Below are positions 52,681 through 60,469 of a stretch of DNA of 64,000 bases, piece after piece; positions within the stretch are counted from its first letter, which is position 1, and the number at the start of each line of letters is the position of its first letter. This stretch comes from JAKACA01 sp963769255. Its GTDB lineage: Bacteria > Actinomycetota > Acidimicrobiia > Acidimicrobiales > Bog-793. The stretch is taken from NCBI GenBank assembly GCA_963769255.1, contig CAVYKV010000001.1, positions 2,604,001 to 2,668,000 on the forward strand. The letters are read 5' to 3'. The translations under genes were made by a program, and so were the position numbers. The notes under the pieces are model-generated. The model made no database searches. It had not been told where the DNA came from and saw only the letters and a program-made list of their open reading frames with translations.

Positions 52681-53408
52681 GCCCCGTTCACCGCCCCCGT
52701 GACGTGGCTCGCCGCCGCCTCCTCGATGGCGCGGACGGCGGTCAGGTGGTCGGGTTCGCGGAAGACGGCCGAGCCGGCCACGAAGCAGCGGGCGCCCGCC
52801 TGCGCCATGACGGGAGCGGTCGTCGTGTCGATGCCGCCGTCGACCTGCACGGTGACATCGAGCCGGCGGCGGTCGATCTCTTGACGGGCAGCTGCCACTT
52901 TCGGAACGGCCTCGGGCATGAAGCTCTGCCCTCCGAAGCCGGGATGCACCGACATGACGAGGAGGAGGTCGATGAGCTCGAGGTAGGGCCAGGCCGACTC
53001 GACGGGCGTCTCCGGGTTGACGACGAGCCCGACGGCGAGACCGAGCCGCCGAGCCTGGGCGCACAGCCCGGCCGTTCCGCCCACCTCGACGTGCACCGAG
53101 ACGCTGTTGGCGCCTGCCCCGGCGAACTCCTCCAGGAGGTCGCCGGGGTTCGTCATCATGAGGTGGCAGTCGAGGAAGAGGTCGCAGTGCCGTCGGAGGG
53201 AGGCGACGACGGGGGGCCCGAGCGTGAGGTTCGGCACGAAGTGGCCGTCCATGACGTCCACGTGCAGCCAGTCGGTGCCGCCGGCGATGCTCGCGATCTC
53301 GTCGGCCAGGATGCCGAAATCGGCGGAGAGGATGGAGGGCGCCACGCGGACGGCCGACGGCTCCAGGTGCGGCAGCGCGGACCTCCGGCCGGAGAGCATC
53401 TCACTCAC
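52677..53408 (-). CDS. rpe: Ribulose-phosphate 3-epimerase
   Basis: 243 residues. TIM-barrel epimerase of the pentose phosphate pathway: VAPSILSADFGILADEI, HVDVMDGHFVPNLTLGP, LDCHLMMTNP, VMSVHPGFGGQSFMPEA, VQVDGGIDTTTAPVMAQAGA. Metal and catalytic His/Asp residues are all in place. About 20 extra N-terminal residues. It stops inside the mog start. Confidence 0.95.
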   Translation of the reverse strand: MSEMLSGRRSALPHLEPSAVRVAPSILSADFGILADEIASIAGGTDWLHVDVMDGHFVPNLTLGPPVVASLRRHCDLFLDCHLMMTNPGDLLEEFAGAGANSVSVHVEVGGTAGLCAQARRLGLAVGLVVNPETPVESAWPYLELIDLLLVMSVHPGFGGQSFMPEAVPKVAAARQEIDRRRLDVTVQVDGGIDTTTAPVMAQAGARCFVAGSAVFREPDHLTAVRAIEEAAASHVTGAVNGA

Positions 53409-53453
53409 GGTATCGCCCCGGCGCTGGCGGCAGGGGCCTCGTGCGCCGCCGCC

Positions 53454-54329
53454 TCACGCGAACGCCTCGCCGGGCCGGAGGCGGGCTCCCCGCACCCAGT
53501 CGGCTGCCGCCAGGGGACGGCGCCCCTCCGGGTGCACGAGGGCGAGCTGCAGCCAGCCCTCCCCCGTGGCCGCACGCGTGCCGACGAGGGTGCCGGGCGG
53601 CGGCAGCGAGCCGGCGTCGTCGACGGCGTCGCCCGCCGGCAGGCGGAGGCGTTGACCCCGAAACGTCGTCCACGCCCTGCCGATGCGGACCTGCCGCTCG
53701 ATGCCCCTCGCCGGCCGGCTCCAGTCGATGTGCAGATCCTCTGTCGTGATCTTCGCCGCGTAGGTGGCCTCTCCGCGCTGCGGCTCGGCCGCGCCGAGGC
53801 CGCCCGCCCCGGCGGCGATTCGGCGCAGCAGGAGGGCGATACCGAGGTCGGTGAGCTCGTCCATGAGATCGGCGGCCGTCGTCGTGCGCTCGATGGCGGC
53901 CGGGGCGCAGTCGTAGAGGGGACCGGTGTCGAGCCCCTCGTCGAGGCGCATGAGGCAGACGCCTGTGCGGTCGTCGCCGGCGAGGAGGGCCCGCTCCACG
54001 GGGGCGGCCCCCCGCCAACGCGGCAAGAGGGAGAAGTGAAGGTTGACCATCGTGAGCTGCTCGAGGACGGCCGGACGGATGAGGCGACCGAAGGCGACCA
54101 CGACGCCGAGCTCGGCCCCGACGTCGAGGACGTCGGCCACCCGGTCGGACACGGCCAGCTCGTTCTCGAGGGCCGCCTGCTTCACCGGCGTCGGGGCGGT
54201 GGCGCCGCCCCGGCCGCGGCGGCGGTCCGGTTCGGTGACGACGAGGGCGACGTCGTGGCCGGCGCCGACGAGGGCACGCAGGCAGCGGGCGGCCGGCTCG
54301 GGCGACCCGAGGAAGGCCACCCGCGTCAT
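53454..54329 (-). CDS. fmt: Methionyl-tRNA formyltransferase
   Basis: 291 residues. Formylates initiator Met-tRNA. VAFLGSPEPAARCLRAL, VVTEPDRRRGRGG, VVVAFGRLIRPAVLEQ, the signature LHFSLLPRWRGAAPVERALL (with Asn-His replaced as NLHFS) and LDTGPLYDCAP are present; C-terminal OB domain ATYAAKITTEDLHIDW. Start is 16 bp after the def stop, the common def-fmt pairing. Confidence 0.94.
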   Translation of the reverse strand: MTRVAFLGSPEPAARCLRALVGAGHDVALVVTEPDRRRGRGGATAPTPVKQAALENELAVSDRVADVLDVGAELGVVVAFGRLIRPAVLEQLTMVNLHFSLLPRWRGAAPVERALLAGDDRTGVCLMRLDEGLDTGPLYDCAPAAIERTTTAADLMDELTDLGIALLLRRIAAGAGGLGAAEPQRGEATYAAKITTEDLHIDWSRPARGIERQVRIGRAWTTFRGQRLRLPAGDAVDDAGSLPPPGTLVGTRAATGEGWLQLALVHPEGRRPLAAADWVRGARLRPGEAFA

Positions 54330-54345
54330 CTCGGCGGCGGGTGCC

Positions 54346-54922
54346 CTACAGCTGGGGCCGACGCGTGCCCGACGACCGCCGCCCCGAAGCCGGCGCCATC
54401 GCCTCCTCCGGCACGGGGGCGGCCTCTCCGAGGACGCGGGAGCGCAGGATCCGCATGGCCGCCTTGCGCTCGTCCGGCTGCAGCCTCTCGAGCAGGAGGA
54501 CGCCGTCGAGGTGGTCGAGCTCGTGCTGGAAGACGCGGGCAAGGTACTCGTCGGCCTCGATCGAGAATCTCGTTGCCGTCGAGGTCGTAGCCCGAGAGGT
54601 GGACCTCCTTCGGCCGCACGATGTTCCAGTGCAGGCCGGGCACCGACAGGCACCCTTCCTCGAACTCCCACTCGCCCCGAGCCTCGGAGATCGTGGGGTT
54701 CACGATCGTCTGGGGGCCGTCGCCGACGTCGTAGACGAAGAGGCGCCGCTCGATGCCGACCTGGGTGGCCGCCAGCCCGACGCCGGGGGCGGCGTGCATC
54801 GTGTCGATCATGTCCTCGGCCAGGCGCACGATGCGCCCGTCGACGTTCTCGACCTCGCGGGCTCGCTGGCGCAGCACCGGGTCGCCGAAGACGCGGATGT
54901 TGTAGGTCGGCACGGCGAGCAT
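54346..54922 (-). CDS. def: Peptide deformylase, frameshifted
   Basis: Removes formyl from nascent N-termini. Motif 1 GVGLAATQVGIERRLFV and motif 2 EEGCLSVPGLHWNIVRP (Cys ligand) read in the start frame from ATG 54922. After GYDLDGNEI the frame breaks at 54561-54571. Motif 3 with the metal site (RVFQHELDHLDGVLLLERL, HExxH-type) is intact one frame over and reaches TAG at 54348-54346. Removing one A/T at the AA of 54566-54567 joins the halves as GNEISIEADEYLARVF. Since def is essential in nearly all bacteria, a sequencing or assembly error is more likely than a real mutation. Restored length is about 191 residues. Confidence 0.88.
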
Positions 54923-55050
54923 TCTACGGGTGGTCGTCAGCACCTCGGATCCCCGGAAGGGCAGGTGGGGGGAGAACCGGCCGGTTTTGGGCTCCTCATG
55001 CCACAATGGCGCAGCAGGCATTTCGAGACCGAAGCGGGGGAGCCAACGAC

Positions 55051-56658
55051 ATGCCAGATCTCGAGGTCGCCACGAGCGAGGGAACGTACGCGTTCAGCGA
55101 GGGTGACGTCGTCACGATCGGCCGCCGCGACGACAACCGCGTGATCGTCGCCGACCCGACGGTGTCCCGCCAGCACGCCGTCGTCCGGTTCGAGGCCGAG
55201 GGATGGGTGCTGGAGGATCTCACGGGCGGCCGCACGTTCCTCGACGGCGAGCCCGTCGCACGCGTCGTCCTCACAGGCGCCGTCCGGCTCGCCCTCTCGT
55301 CGCCGACCGGTCCCTTCCTCACCCTCACGGCTGCACCTGCCGTCGAGGAGGCGGCGGCGCCGGCGGCGGGCCCCCTGGCGGGGGCAGCGGCCACTCCGGT
55401 GACGGCCACGATGGCCGAGCCGGACGCCTTCGACACCGTTGCGCGCCCGGGCGGTACTCCGGGACCGCACACCGATCCCATGCCGGCGGCGGCTGCCGGT
55501 GCGGCCGGCTCGGCCGTCGGTGCCACCACGGGGGCGGCTGCTGCTTCCACCGGCTGGCCGGGCGGGCCTCCTTCCGCCCAATGGCAGCCCTACCGGCCGG
55601 GGGCGGCGCTCGACGAGGCTCCCGCGCAGCGCCCGGCCGCTCGGGGCGGCCTCACGGGCGATCAAGTCAAGCGGGCGCTCCAGATCCTCGTGCCCTACCG
55701 CAGCTGGGTCGAGAACCGTGGCCTGCGATCCTCCGTGCGGGTGCTCTTCCTCGTCTACGCCATGCTGCCGGTGGTGTTCCTCGTCGCCTTCCTCAACACG
55801 ACGAACTTCCAGACGCTCGGCTGGGTGTACGCCATCTACACGGCTCCGCTCTGGCTGCTCGCCTTCTGGTACCTCATCAAACCCGAGAACAGCAAGCGAA
55901 CGCTCGCCATCACCGGGGCCGCCGTCGCCGCCATCGTGCTCCTCATCATGGCCGGCCCCCTGCAGTGGTACTACAACGCCATCCCGGACCCCTCGAAGCA
56001 CCCGGGCAACTGGTTCGGCTGGCTCCTCGCCCCCGGCATCGCCGAGGAGATGACGAAGGACCTCCCCGTCCTCCTCGTCGTCCTCGTCGCCGGCACGTAC
56101 TTCAAGACCCAGCTCGGCGAGCGTCTCGGCGTGCGCAGCTGCATGTTCCTCGGGACGGTGGCCGGCCTCGCTTTCGGCGCCCGCGAGGCGGCGCTCTACC
56201 AGGACAAGGACCTCACGGCCTTCGGGCTCACGACCGGCCCGCACGCTCTCGTGCAGTACGTGCTCGAGTTCTCGCTCCGCATCTTCACCGACGGGTTGCA
56301 ACACGCCGAGTGGGCCGGCATCGCCTGCTTCTTCATCGGGCTCGGGCTCAACTACACGAGGCGCCGCATCCCGCTCATCCTCTTCGGATACGGCTTCGGC
56401 GCCATCATCCACGCCACCAACGACTGGTCGACGAGCGAGTCCTCCTGGCTCTGGGTGGCACTGCAGGTGCTCTGGGCCGTCCTCTTCCTCGGCTACACCC
56501 TGTTCGCGCCCGACATCGAGGCGCAGGTGCGCGCGACCTCGCTCTTCCGCGGGCAATCCCTCCTCGCCGAGCAGGCGGCCTTCGGCGCCGACGGCAACCC
56601 CGTGCCGCCCGGGGGCAGCCGACCGCTGGCGCCCGAGCGCGGCCCGACGCCCCTCTGA
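55051..56658 (+). CDS. FHA domain fused to PrsW-type membrane protease
   Basis: 535 residues. Residues ~1-95 form an FHA phosphothreonine-binding domain (VVTIGRRDDNRVIVADPTVSRQ, HAVVRFEAEGWVLEDLTGG). A ~110-residue Ala/Pro-rich linker follows. The C-terminal half is a polytopic PrsW-family glutamic protease with about eight helices: EE pair in GIAEEMTKDLP (about residue 331), GLAFGAREAALYQD, and His in GPHALVQYVLEF and AIIHATND. PrsW cleaves membrane anti-sigma factors in Bacillus. Here an FHA sensor could tie protease action to kinase output from the genes just downstream. ATG 55051 follows GGGGGAG. Confidence 0.83.
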   Translation: MPDLEVATSEGTYAFSEGDVVTIGRRDDNRVIVADPTVSRQHAVVRFEAEGWVLEDLTGGRTFLDGEPVARVVLTGAVRLALSSPTGPFLTLTAAPAVEEAAAPAAGPLAGAAATPVTATMAEPDAFDTVARPGGTPGPHTDPMPAAAAGAAGSAVGATTGAAAASTGWPGGPPSAQWQPYRPGAALDEAPAQRPAARGGLTGDQVKRALQILVPYRSWVENRGLRSSVRVLFLVYAMLPVVFLVAFLNTTNFQTLGWVYAIYTAPLWLLAFWYLIKPENSKRTLAITGAAVAAIVLLIMAGPLQWYYNAIPDPSKHPGNWFGWLLAPGIAEEMTKDLPVLLVVLVAGTYFKTQLGERLGVRSCMFLGTVAGLAFGAREAALYQDKDLTAFGLTTGPHALVQYVLEFSLRIFTDGLQHAEWAGIACFFIGLGLNYTRRRIPLILFGYGFGAIIHATNDWSTSESSWLWVALQVLWAVLFLGYTLFAPDIEAQVRATSLFRGQSLLAEQAAFGADGNPVPPGGSRPLAPERGPTPL

Positions 56659-56751
56659 ACGCCCTGACGACGTCCCCCACCGGCCCGAGGCAGCGGGCCG
56701 GATCCGCCGGCGGTCGCCCCAGTAGGCTCCCACCCATGTCAGGAGCCCGAA

Positions 56752-57483
56752 GTGACCGACAGCCCTGACCTCACGAGGCCGGGCGGCGTCGTCTCGGCGC
56801 GGCCGCTCTATTTCTTCTGGCTCGCCGACTGCTCCGGCTCGATGATGCGCGACGGCCGCATCCAGGCGCTCAACAACGCCGCCGCCGAGGCGCTGCCCCA
56901 CATGCGCCGGGTCGCCAAGGACAACCCGAACGTCGACGTGATCGTGCGCGTCATGCGCTTCGCCACCGGCGCCGCCTGGGTGACCGACGAGGCGGCGCCG
57001 CTCGCCCGTTTCCTCTGGCCGCCCCTCGAGGCGGGCGGGGTGACAGATCTCGGCGCCGCCATCCGGCTCCTCACCGAGGATCTGCGCACGCCCCCGATGC
57101 CAAAGCGAGCCCTCTCCCCCGTCGTCGTCCTCCTCTCCGACGGCCGTCCCACCGACGACTACGAGGTCGCCCTCCACGACCTCCTGGCGCTGCCCTGGGG
57201 GCAGCACGCCGTTCGCCTCGCCGTGGCCATCGGGCGGGACGCCGACCGCGACGTCCTGCGCCAGTTCATCGCCGACCCGAACATGGCCCCGCTCGAGGCG
57301 AACTCGCCCGAGGCCCTCGCCCGCCAGATGCGCTGGGTCTCCACCGTCGCTCTCGACACGGCTTCATCGCCTCGCATCGGCATGGTGACCGAGAGCGAGC
57401 ACGTGCGCAGCATCCCGGGCGGCATGCTCTCGAAGTCCTACGCGAGCGACGCTCCCGAGGTGTGGTTTGACGACGCCAGCTAG
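56752..57483 (+). CDS. VWA-domain protein (TerY-like)
   Basis: 243 residues. MIDAS metal site: ADCSGSMM (about residue 26), Thr in GGVTDLGAAIRLL and Asp in VLLSDGRPTDD, so metal binding is likely intact. Resembles the TerY-type vWA proteins of tellurite-resistance-associated modules. GTG start follows AGGAG. The last 17 bases overlap the phosphatase gene. Probably the protein-binding scaffold of the following phosphatase/kinase pair. Confidence 0.86.
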   Translation: MTDSPDLTRPGGVVSARPLYFFWLADCSGSMMRDGRIQALNNAAAEALPHMRRVAKDNPNVDVIVRVMRFATGAAWVTDEAAPLARFLWPPLEAGGVTDLGAAIRLLTEDLRTPPMPKRALSPVVVLLSDGRPTDDYEVALHDLLALPWGQHAVRLAVAIGRDADRDVLRQFIADPNMAPLEANSPEALARQMRWVSTVALDTASSPRIGMVTESEHVRSIPGGMLSKSYASDAPEVWFDDAS

Positions 57484-58345
57484 GGACCGTCGCTGGTTCA
57501 CCTTCGGGGCGAGCGTGCAGGGCAGCGCCCACGTGCGCGACTCCATCCCGAACCAGGACGCCGTCGCCTTCGAGCAAGCGGACGACGGCCTGTGGGGAGC
57601 GATCGCCGTCGCCGACGGTCACGGTCACGCCCTCGCCGTGCGGGCTGGGTGGGGCGCCCGCCTCGCCGTCGAGACGGCGCTCGGGGCCGCCCGCGACTGC
57701 TGGGAGGCCCTCGACGGGGACAGCGCCCGCTTCGTCGGCGAGCAAGTGGCCGCCAAGCTTCCCTCCGCCATCGCCACCACCTGGCTGGGACTCGTCGAGC
57801 GCCACATCTCCGTCTCCCCCTTCACCGAGCCCGAGCTCATCCGCTCGGGTCACGCCGAGTCGATCTCCACCCACCCCGAGCTCGCTTACGGGACGACACT
57901 GCTGCTCTGCCTCGCCATCGCCGACTCCATGGTCACCTGCCAGGTGGGCGACGGCGACTTCCTCGCCGTACGGTCCAACGGCGAGGTCATGCGCCTGCTC
58001 CCGCCCGACGACCGCCTCATCGGCACGACGACGACGTCGCTCGCCTCCCGCTCGGCGGAAGACGACTTCCGCAGCAGCCACCTTGACGTCCGCCTCGAGC
58101 AGATCGAGGTCGTCGTGGCGGCCACCGACGGCTACGTGAATTCCTTCCGTGGCGACGAGGGCTTCGCCACCGCCGGCCGCGACCTGCACGCCCTCCTCCA
58201 CGACGCCGGACCGAGCGCTGTGGAGGGCTCCCTTGCCAACTGGCTCGAGAGCACGAGCACCGAGGGCACCGGCGACGACGCCAGCATGGCCCTGCTCTAC
58301 GACGCCGCCGCTCTCGACGACGACACGACGGCGACATCGCCGTGA
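57467..58345 (+). CDS. PP2C-family Ser/Thr phosphatase
   Basis: 292 residues. Metal-binding blocks: RDSIPNQDAVAFEQ, AIAVADGHGHA (about residue 48), VAATDGYVNSF (about 220) and TGDDASMALLYD (about 269). Dephosphorylates Ser/Thr-P proteins, likely antagonising the kinase encoded next. The start is TTG at 57467, inside the VWA gene end. Stop overlaps the kinase GTG. Confidence 0.87.
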   Translation: MTTPARDRRWFTFGASVQGSAHVRDSIPNQDAVAFEQADDGLWGAIAVADGHGHALAVRAGWGARLAVETALGAARDCWEALDGDSARFVGEQVAAKLPSAIATTWLGLVERHISVSPFTEPELIRSGHAESISTHPELAYGTTLLLCLAIADSMVTCQVGDGDFLAVRSNGEVMRLLPPDDRLIGTTTTSLASRSAEDDFRSSHLDVRLEQIEVVVAATDGYVNSFRGDEGFATAGRDLHALLHDAGPSAVEGSLANWLESTSTEGTGDDASMALLYDAAALDDDTTATSP

Positions 58346-59667
58346 GCGGCGAACTGTTGCACCCGGGCGACGAGGTGCGCACGCTGCGCACCGGCCAGCT
58401 GTGCCGCATCATCGACTTCAAGGGTGGTGGCGGGCAGGGCGAGGTCTTCGGGGCCGATCTCGGCGGGGACCCCATCGCCGTCAAGTGGTATTTCCCCTCC
58501 TCGCTGTCGGCCTGGCAGCGGACCTCACTGGAGAAGCTGTGCAACCGGCCGGCCCCGAGCCGCGCCTTCCTGTGGCCGCTCGACCTGGCCGAGTCGAAGC
58601 AGTCGCCCGGCTACGGCTATGTGATGGCGCTGCGGCCGGCCGAGTACCGGGACCTCAACGCCATCCTCCGGCGCGAGACGGAGCTGCCCCTGCCGGTGCT
58701 GGCCGTCCTCGGGCTCTACCTCGCCGACGCCTTTCTTCGCCTCCACACCGAAGGCCTCTGCTACCGGGACATCTCGCCCCGCAACATCTTCTTCAAGCCG
58801 GCGGACGGGGACATCCTCATCTGCGACAACGACAACGTCGCCATCGACGGCACCATCGGCGGTGGCGTCCTCGGCACCCCCCGCTACATGGCACCGGAGA
58901 TCGTGCGCCAGCAGGCCCTGCCGAGCTCGCGGACGGACCTCTGGTCGCTGTCGGTCCTCCTCTTCTGCCTCCTCGTCCTCCACCACCCGCTCGAAGGTGC
59001 CAAGGAGATCGCCCTCACCTCCCTGAGCGACCTGGCGGCGGCCCGCCAGCTCTACGGCGAGGACCCTGTCTTCATCTTCGACCCGACGAACGACAGCAAC
59101 CGGCCGGATCCGAAGGAGCACGTGAACGCGCTCCTGCTGTGGCCGTTCTATCCCGCCTTCATCCGAGAGCTCTTCACGCGGGCCTTCACCGACGGCATCC
59201 GCGACCCCCTGCACGGCCGCGTGGGCGAGAGCGAGTGGCGTGGCGCCATGGCGCGCCTGCTCGACTGCGTGGCCAGTTGCGCCGGTTGCGGCGCCTCCAA
59301 CTACGCCGATCCCTTCAGCAGCGAGCCGGCCATGTGCTGGCGCTGCAAGGAGGCGCTCAGGCCGGGCTACCTCGAGTTCTCGAGCCACGAGGGCGTCGTC
59401 ATGCGGGACGGCGCCAACCTCTTCCGCCACCACGTCGAGCTGGCCGCCCCCTACGACTTCCGCCAGCCCTTCGCCACCATGCGCACGCACCCCTCGCGCC
59501 CGGAGCTGCTCGGCCTCTCCAACCGCTCCGCCCGGCCGTGGCGGTCGAACAAGGCAGGCCGGGAGCCCGTCGACGTGCCGCCCGGCGCCACCGTGGGGCT
59601 CACCGCCGGCACCGTCATCGATTTCGGGACGGCGCGGGCGACCGTCCGGATTCCGGGTGCGGGGTGA
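58342..59667 (+). CDS. Ser/Thr protein kinase with C-terminal zinc ribbon
   Basis: 441 residues. Kinase features: Gly loop FKGGGGQGEVFG (about 28), Lys in IAVKWYF (about 48), catalytic loop CYRDISPRNIFF (about 140; HRD is YRD), metal motif CDNDNV in place of DFG, and GTPRYMAPEIV. The essential Lys, Asp, Asn and second Asp are kept, so activity is plausible. A zinc ribbon CAGC...CWRC follows (about 313-335), then a beta-rich C-terminal domain. VWA + PP2C + kinase-zinc-ribbon matches the TerY-P triad described for Ter-associated systems. GTG start overlaps the phosphatase stop. Confidence 0.86.
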   Translation: MSGELLHPGDEVRTLRTGQLCRIIDFKGGGGQGEVFGADLGGDPIAVKWYFPSSLSAWQRTSLEKLCNRPAPSRAFLWPLDLAESKQSPGYGYVMALRPAEYRDLNAILRRETELPLPVLAVLGLYLADAFLRLHTEGLCYRDISPRNIFFKPADGDILICDNDNVAIDGTIGGGVLGTPRYMAPEIVRQQALPSSRTDLWSLSVLLFCLLVLHHPLEGAKEIALTSLSDLAAARQLYGEDPVFIFDPTNDSNRPDPKEHVNALLLWPFYPAFIRELFTRAFTDGIRDPLHGRVGESEWRGAMARLLDCVASCAGCGASNYADPFSSEPAMCWRCKEALRPGYLEFSSHEGVVMRDGANLFRHHVELAAPYDFRQPFATMRTHPSRPELLGLSNRSARPWRSNKAGREPVDVPPGATVGLTAGTVIDFGTARATVRIPGAG

Positions 59668-59744
59668 GCCGGGGCGGGTCTCGGCGTTGTGAGTTGCGAG
59701 GGCCACCGAAATCGGCCCGGGACGGGTACTTTCGCAGCGCGGTA

Positions 59745-59766
59745 GGGGTTTCGGCGAAGCGACCCC
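59745..59766. terminator. Hairpin between convergent kinase and FHA-LuxR genes
   Basis: GGGGT (59745-59749) pairs with ACCCC (59762-59766), enclosing a smaller TTCG/CGAA stem. No clear T-run; weak bidirectional terminator candidate. Confidence 0.3.
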
Positions 59767-59781
59767 CGCCGGCAGCCGCCC

Positions 59782-60390
59782 TCAGGTGGGCGGGTCCGTC
59801 AGGTCGGTGACCCGCACGGCGCCGCGGGCGAGCGCCTCGTTGGCCAGCTGCACCCGGCGTCGCTCACTCGTGCCGTAGATGCCGAACTTGTCGTAGAGGT
59901 GGAGGAGGTGCTGTTTGACGGCACCCTCGGTGACGACGAGGCGGCGGGCGATCTCCTTCGTCTCGGACGGCTCCCGGAAGGCGCCGCCCTCGAGGAGCGG
60001 CCGGCAGAGGGCGACGAGGACGTCGCGCTCGCGGCGGGTGAGCTCCGGGGGCGCCAGCCCGACCCGGGTGGCGGACTGCTCGGTGCCGGCGTCGCTGCGG
60101 AAGACGAGCCGCGTGCGGCCGAGTCGGACCTCGTCGCCGCTGTGCAACGCCTGCTGGCCGGTCACGGCGCGGCCGTTCACGACCGTGCCGTTCTTGCTGC
60201 CGAGGTCGCGCACGCACCAGATGTCCCCGAGCCGCTCGAAGACGGCGTGCACGCGGGACATGGAAGGGTCGGAGGCGATGCGCAGCGAGGAGCGGTCGCT
60301 CTTGCCGACGACGACGGGATCGTCCTGCAGGGGCACCAGGCGTGGCCCGGAGTCCTCCCACACCTCGAGATAGCCGCCAGACGCCGTCAT
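59782..60390 (-). CDS. FHA domain fused to a LuxR-like helix-turn-helix
   Basis: 202 residues. FHA domain, about residues 10-95: VVVGKSDRSSLRIASDPSMS, RVHAVFERLGDIWCVRDLGS, KNGTVVNGRAV. After a short linker comes a LuxR-like DNA-binding domain (LTRRERDVLVALCRPLLEGG, SETKEIARRLVVTEGAVKQH, LLHLYDKFGIYG). No receiver domain: phosphopeptide binding by FHA may replace two-component input. ATG 60390; the frame upstream to 61458 is antisense to the exporter gene. Divergent from the double-FHA exporter, convergent with the kinase gene. Confidence 0.85.
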   Translation of the reverse strand: MTASGGYLEVWEDSGPRLVPLQDDPVVVGKSDRSSLRIASDPSMSRVHAVFERLGDIWCVRDLGSKNGTVVNGRAVTGQQALHSGDEVRLGRTRLVFRSDAGTEQSATRVGLAPPELTRRERDVLVALCRPLLEGGAFREPSETKEIARRLVVTEGAVKQHLLHLYDKFGIYGTSERRRVQLANEALARGAVRVTDLTDPPT

Positions 60391-60456
60391 CGGGCGCAGC
60401 GAGAGCGGCCAGGCACGAGCGGAATTATGCCATCGGCAACGGCGGCGACCCCCCGC

Positions 60457-60462
60457 TATCAT
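60457..60462 (+). promoter_or_regulatory. -10 box of the FHA-ABC gene, leaderless type
   Basis: TATCAT, a five-of-six match to the consensus, ends seven bases before ATG 60470 and there is no ribosome binding site. A minus-strand CATAAT (60429-60424) may serve the divergent FHA-LuxR gene. Confidence 0.5.
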
Positions 60463-60469
60463 CCCGCCC

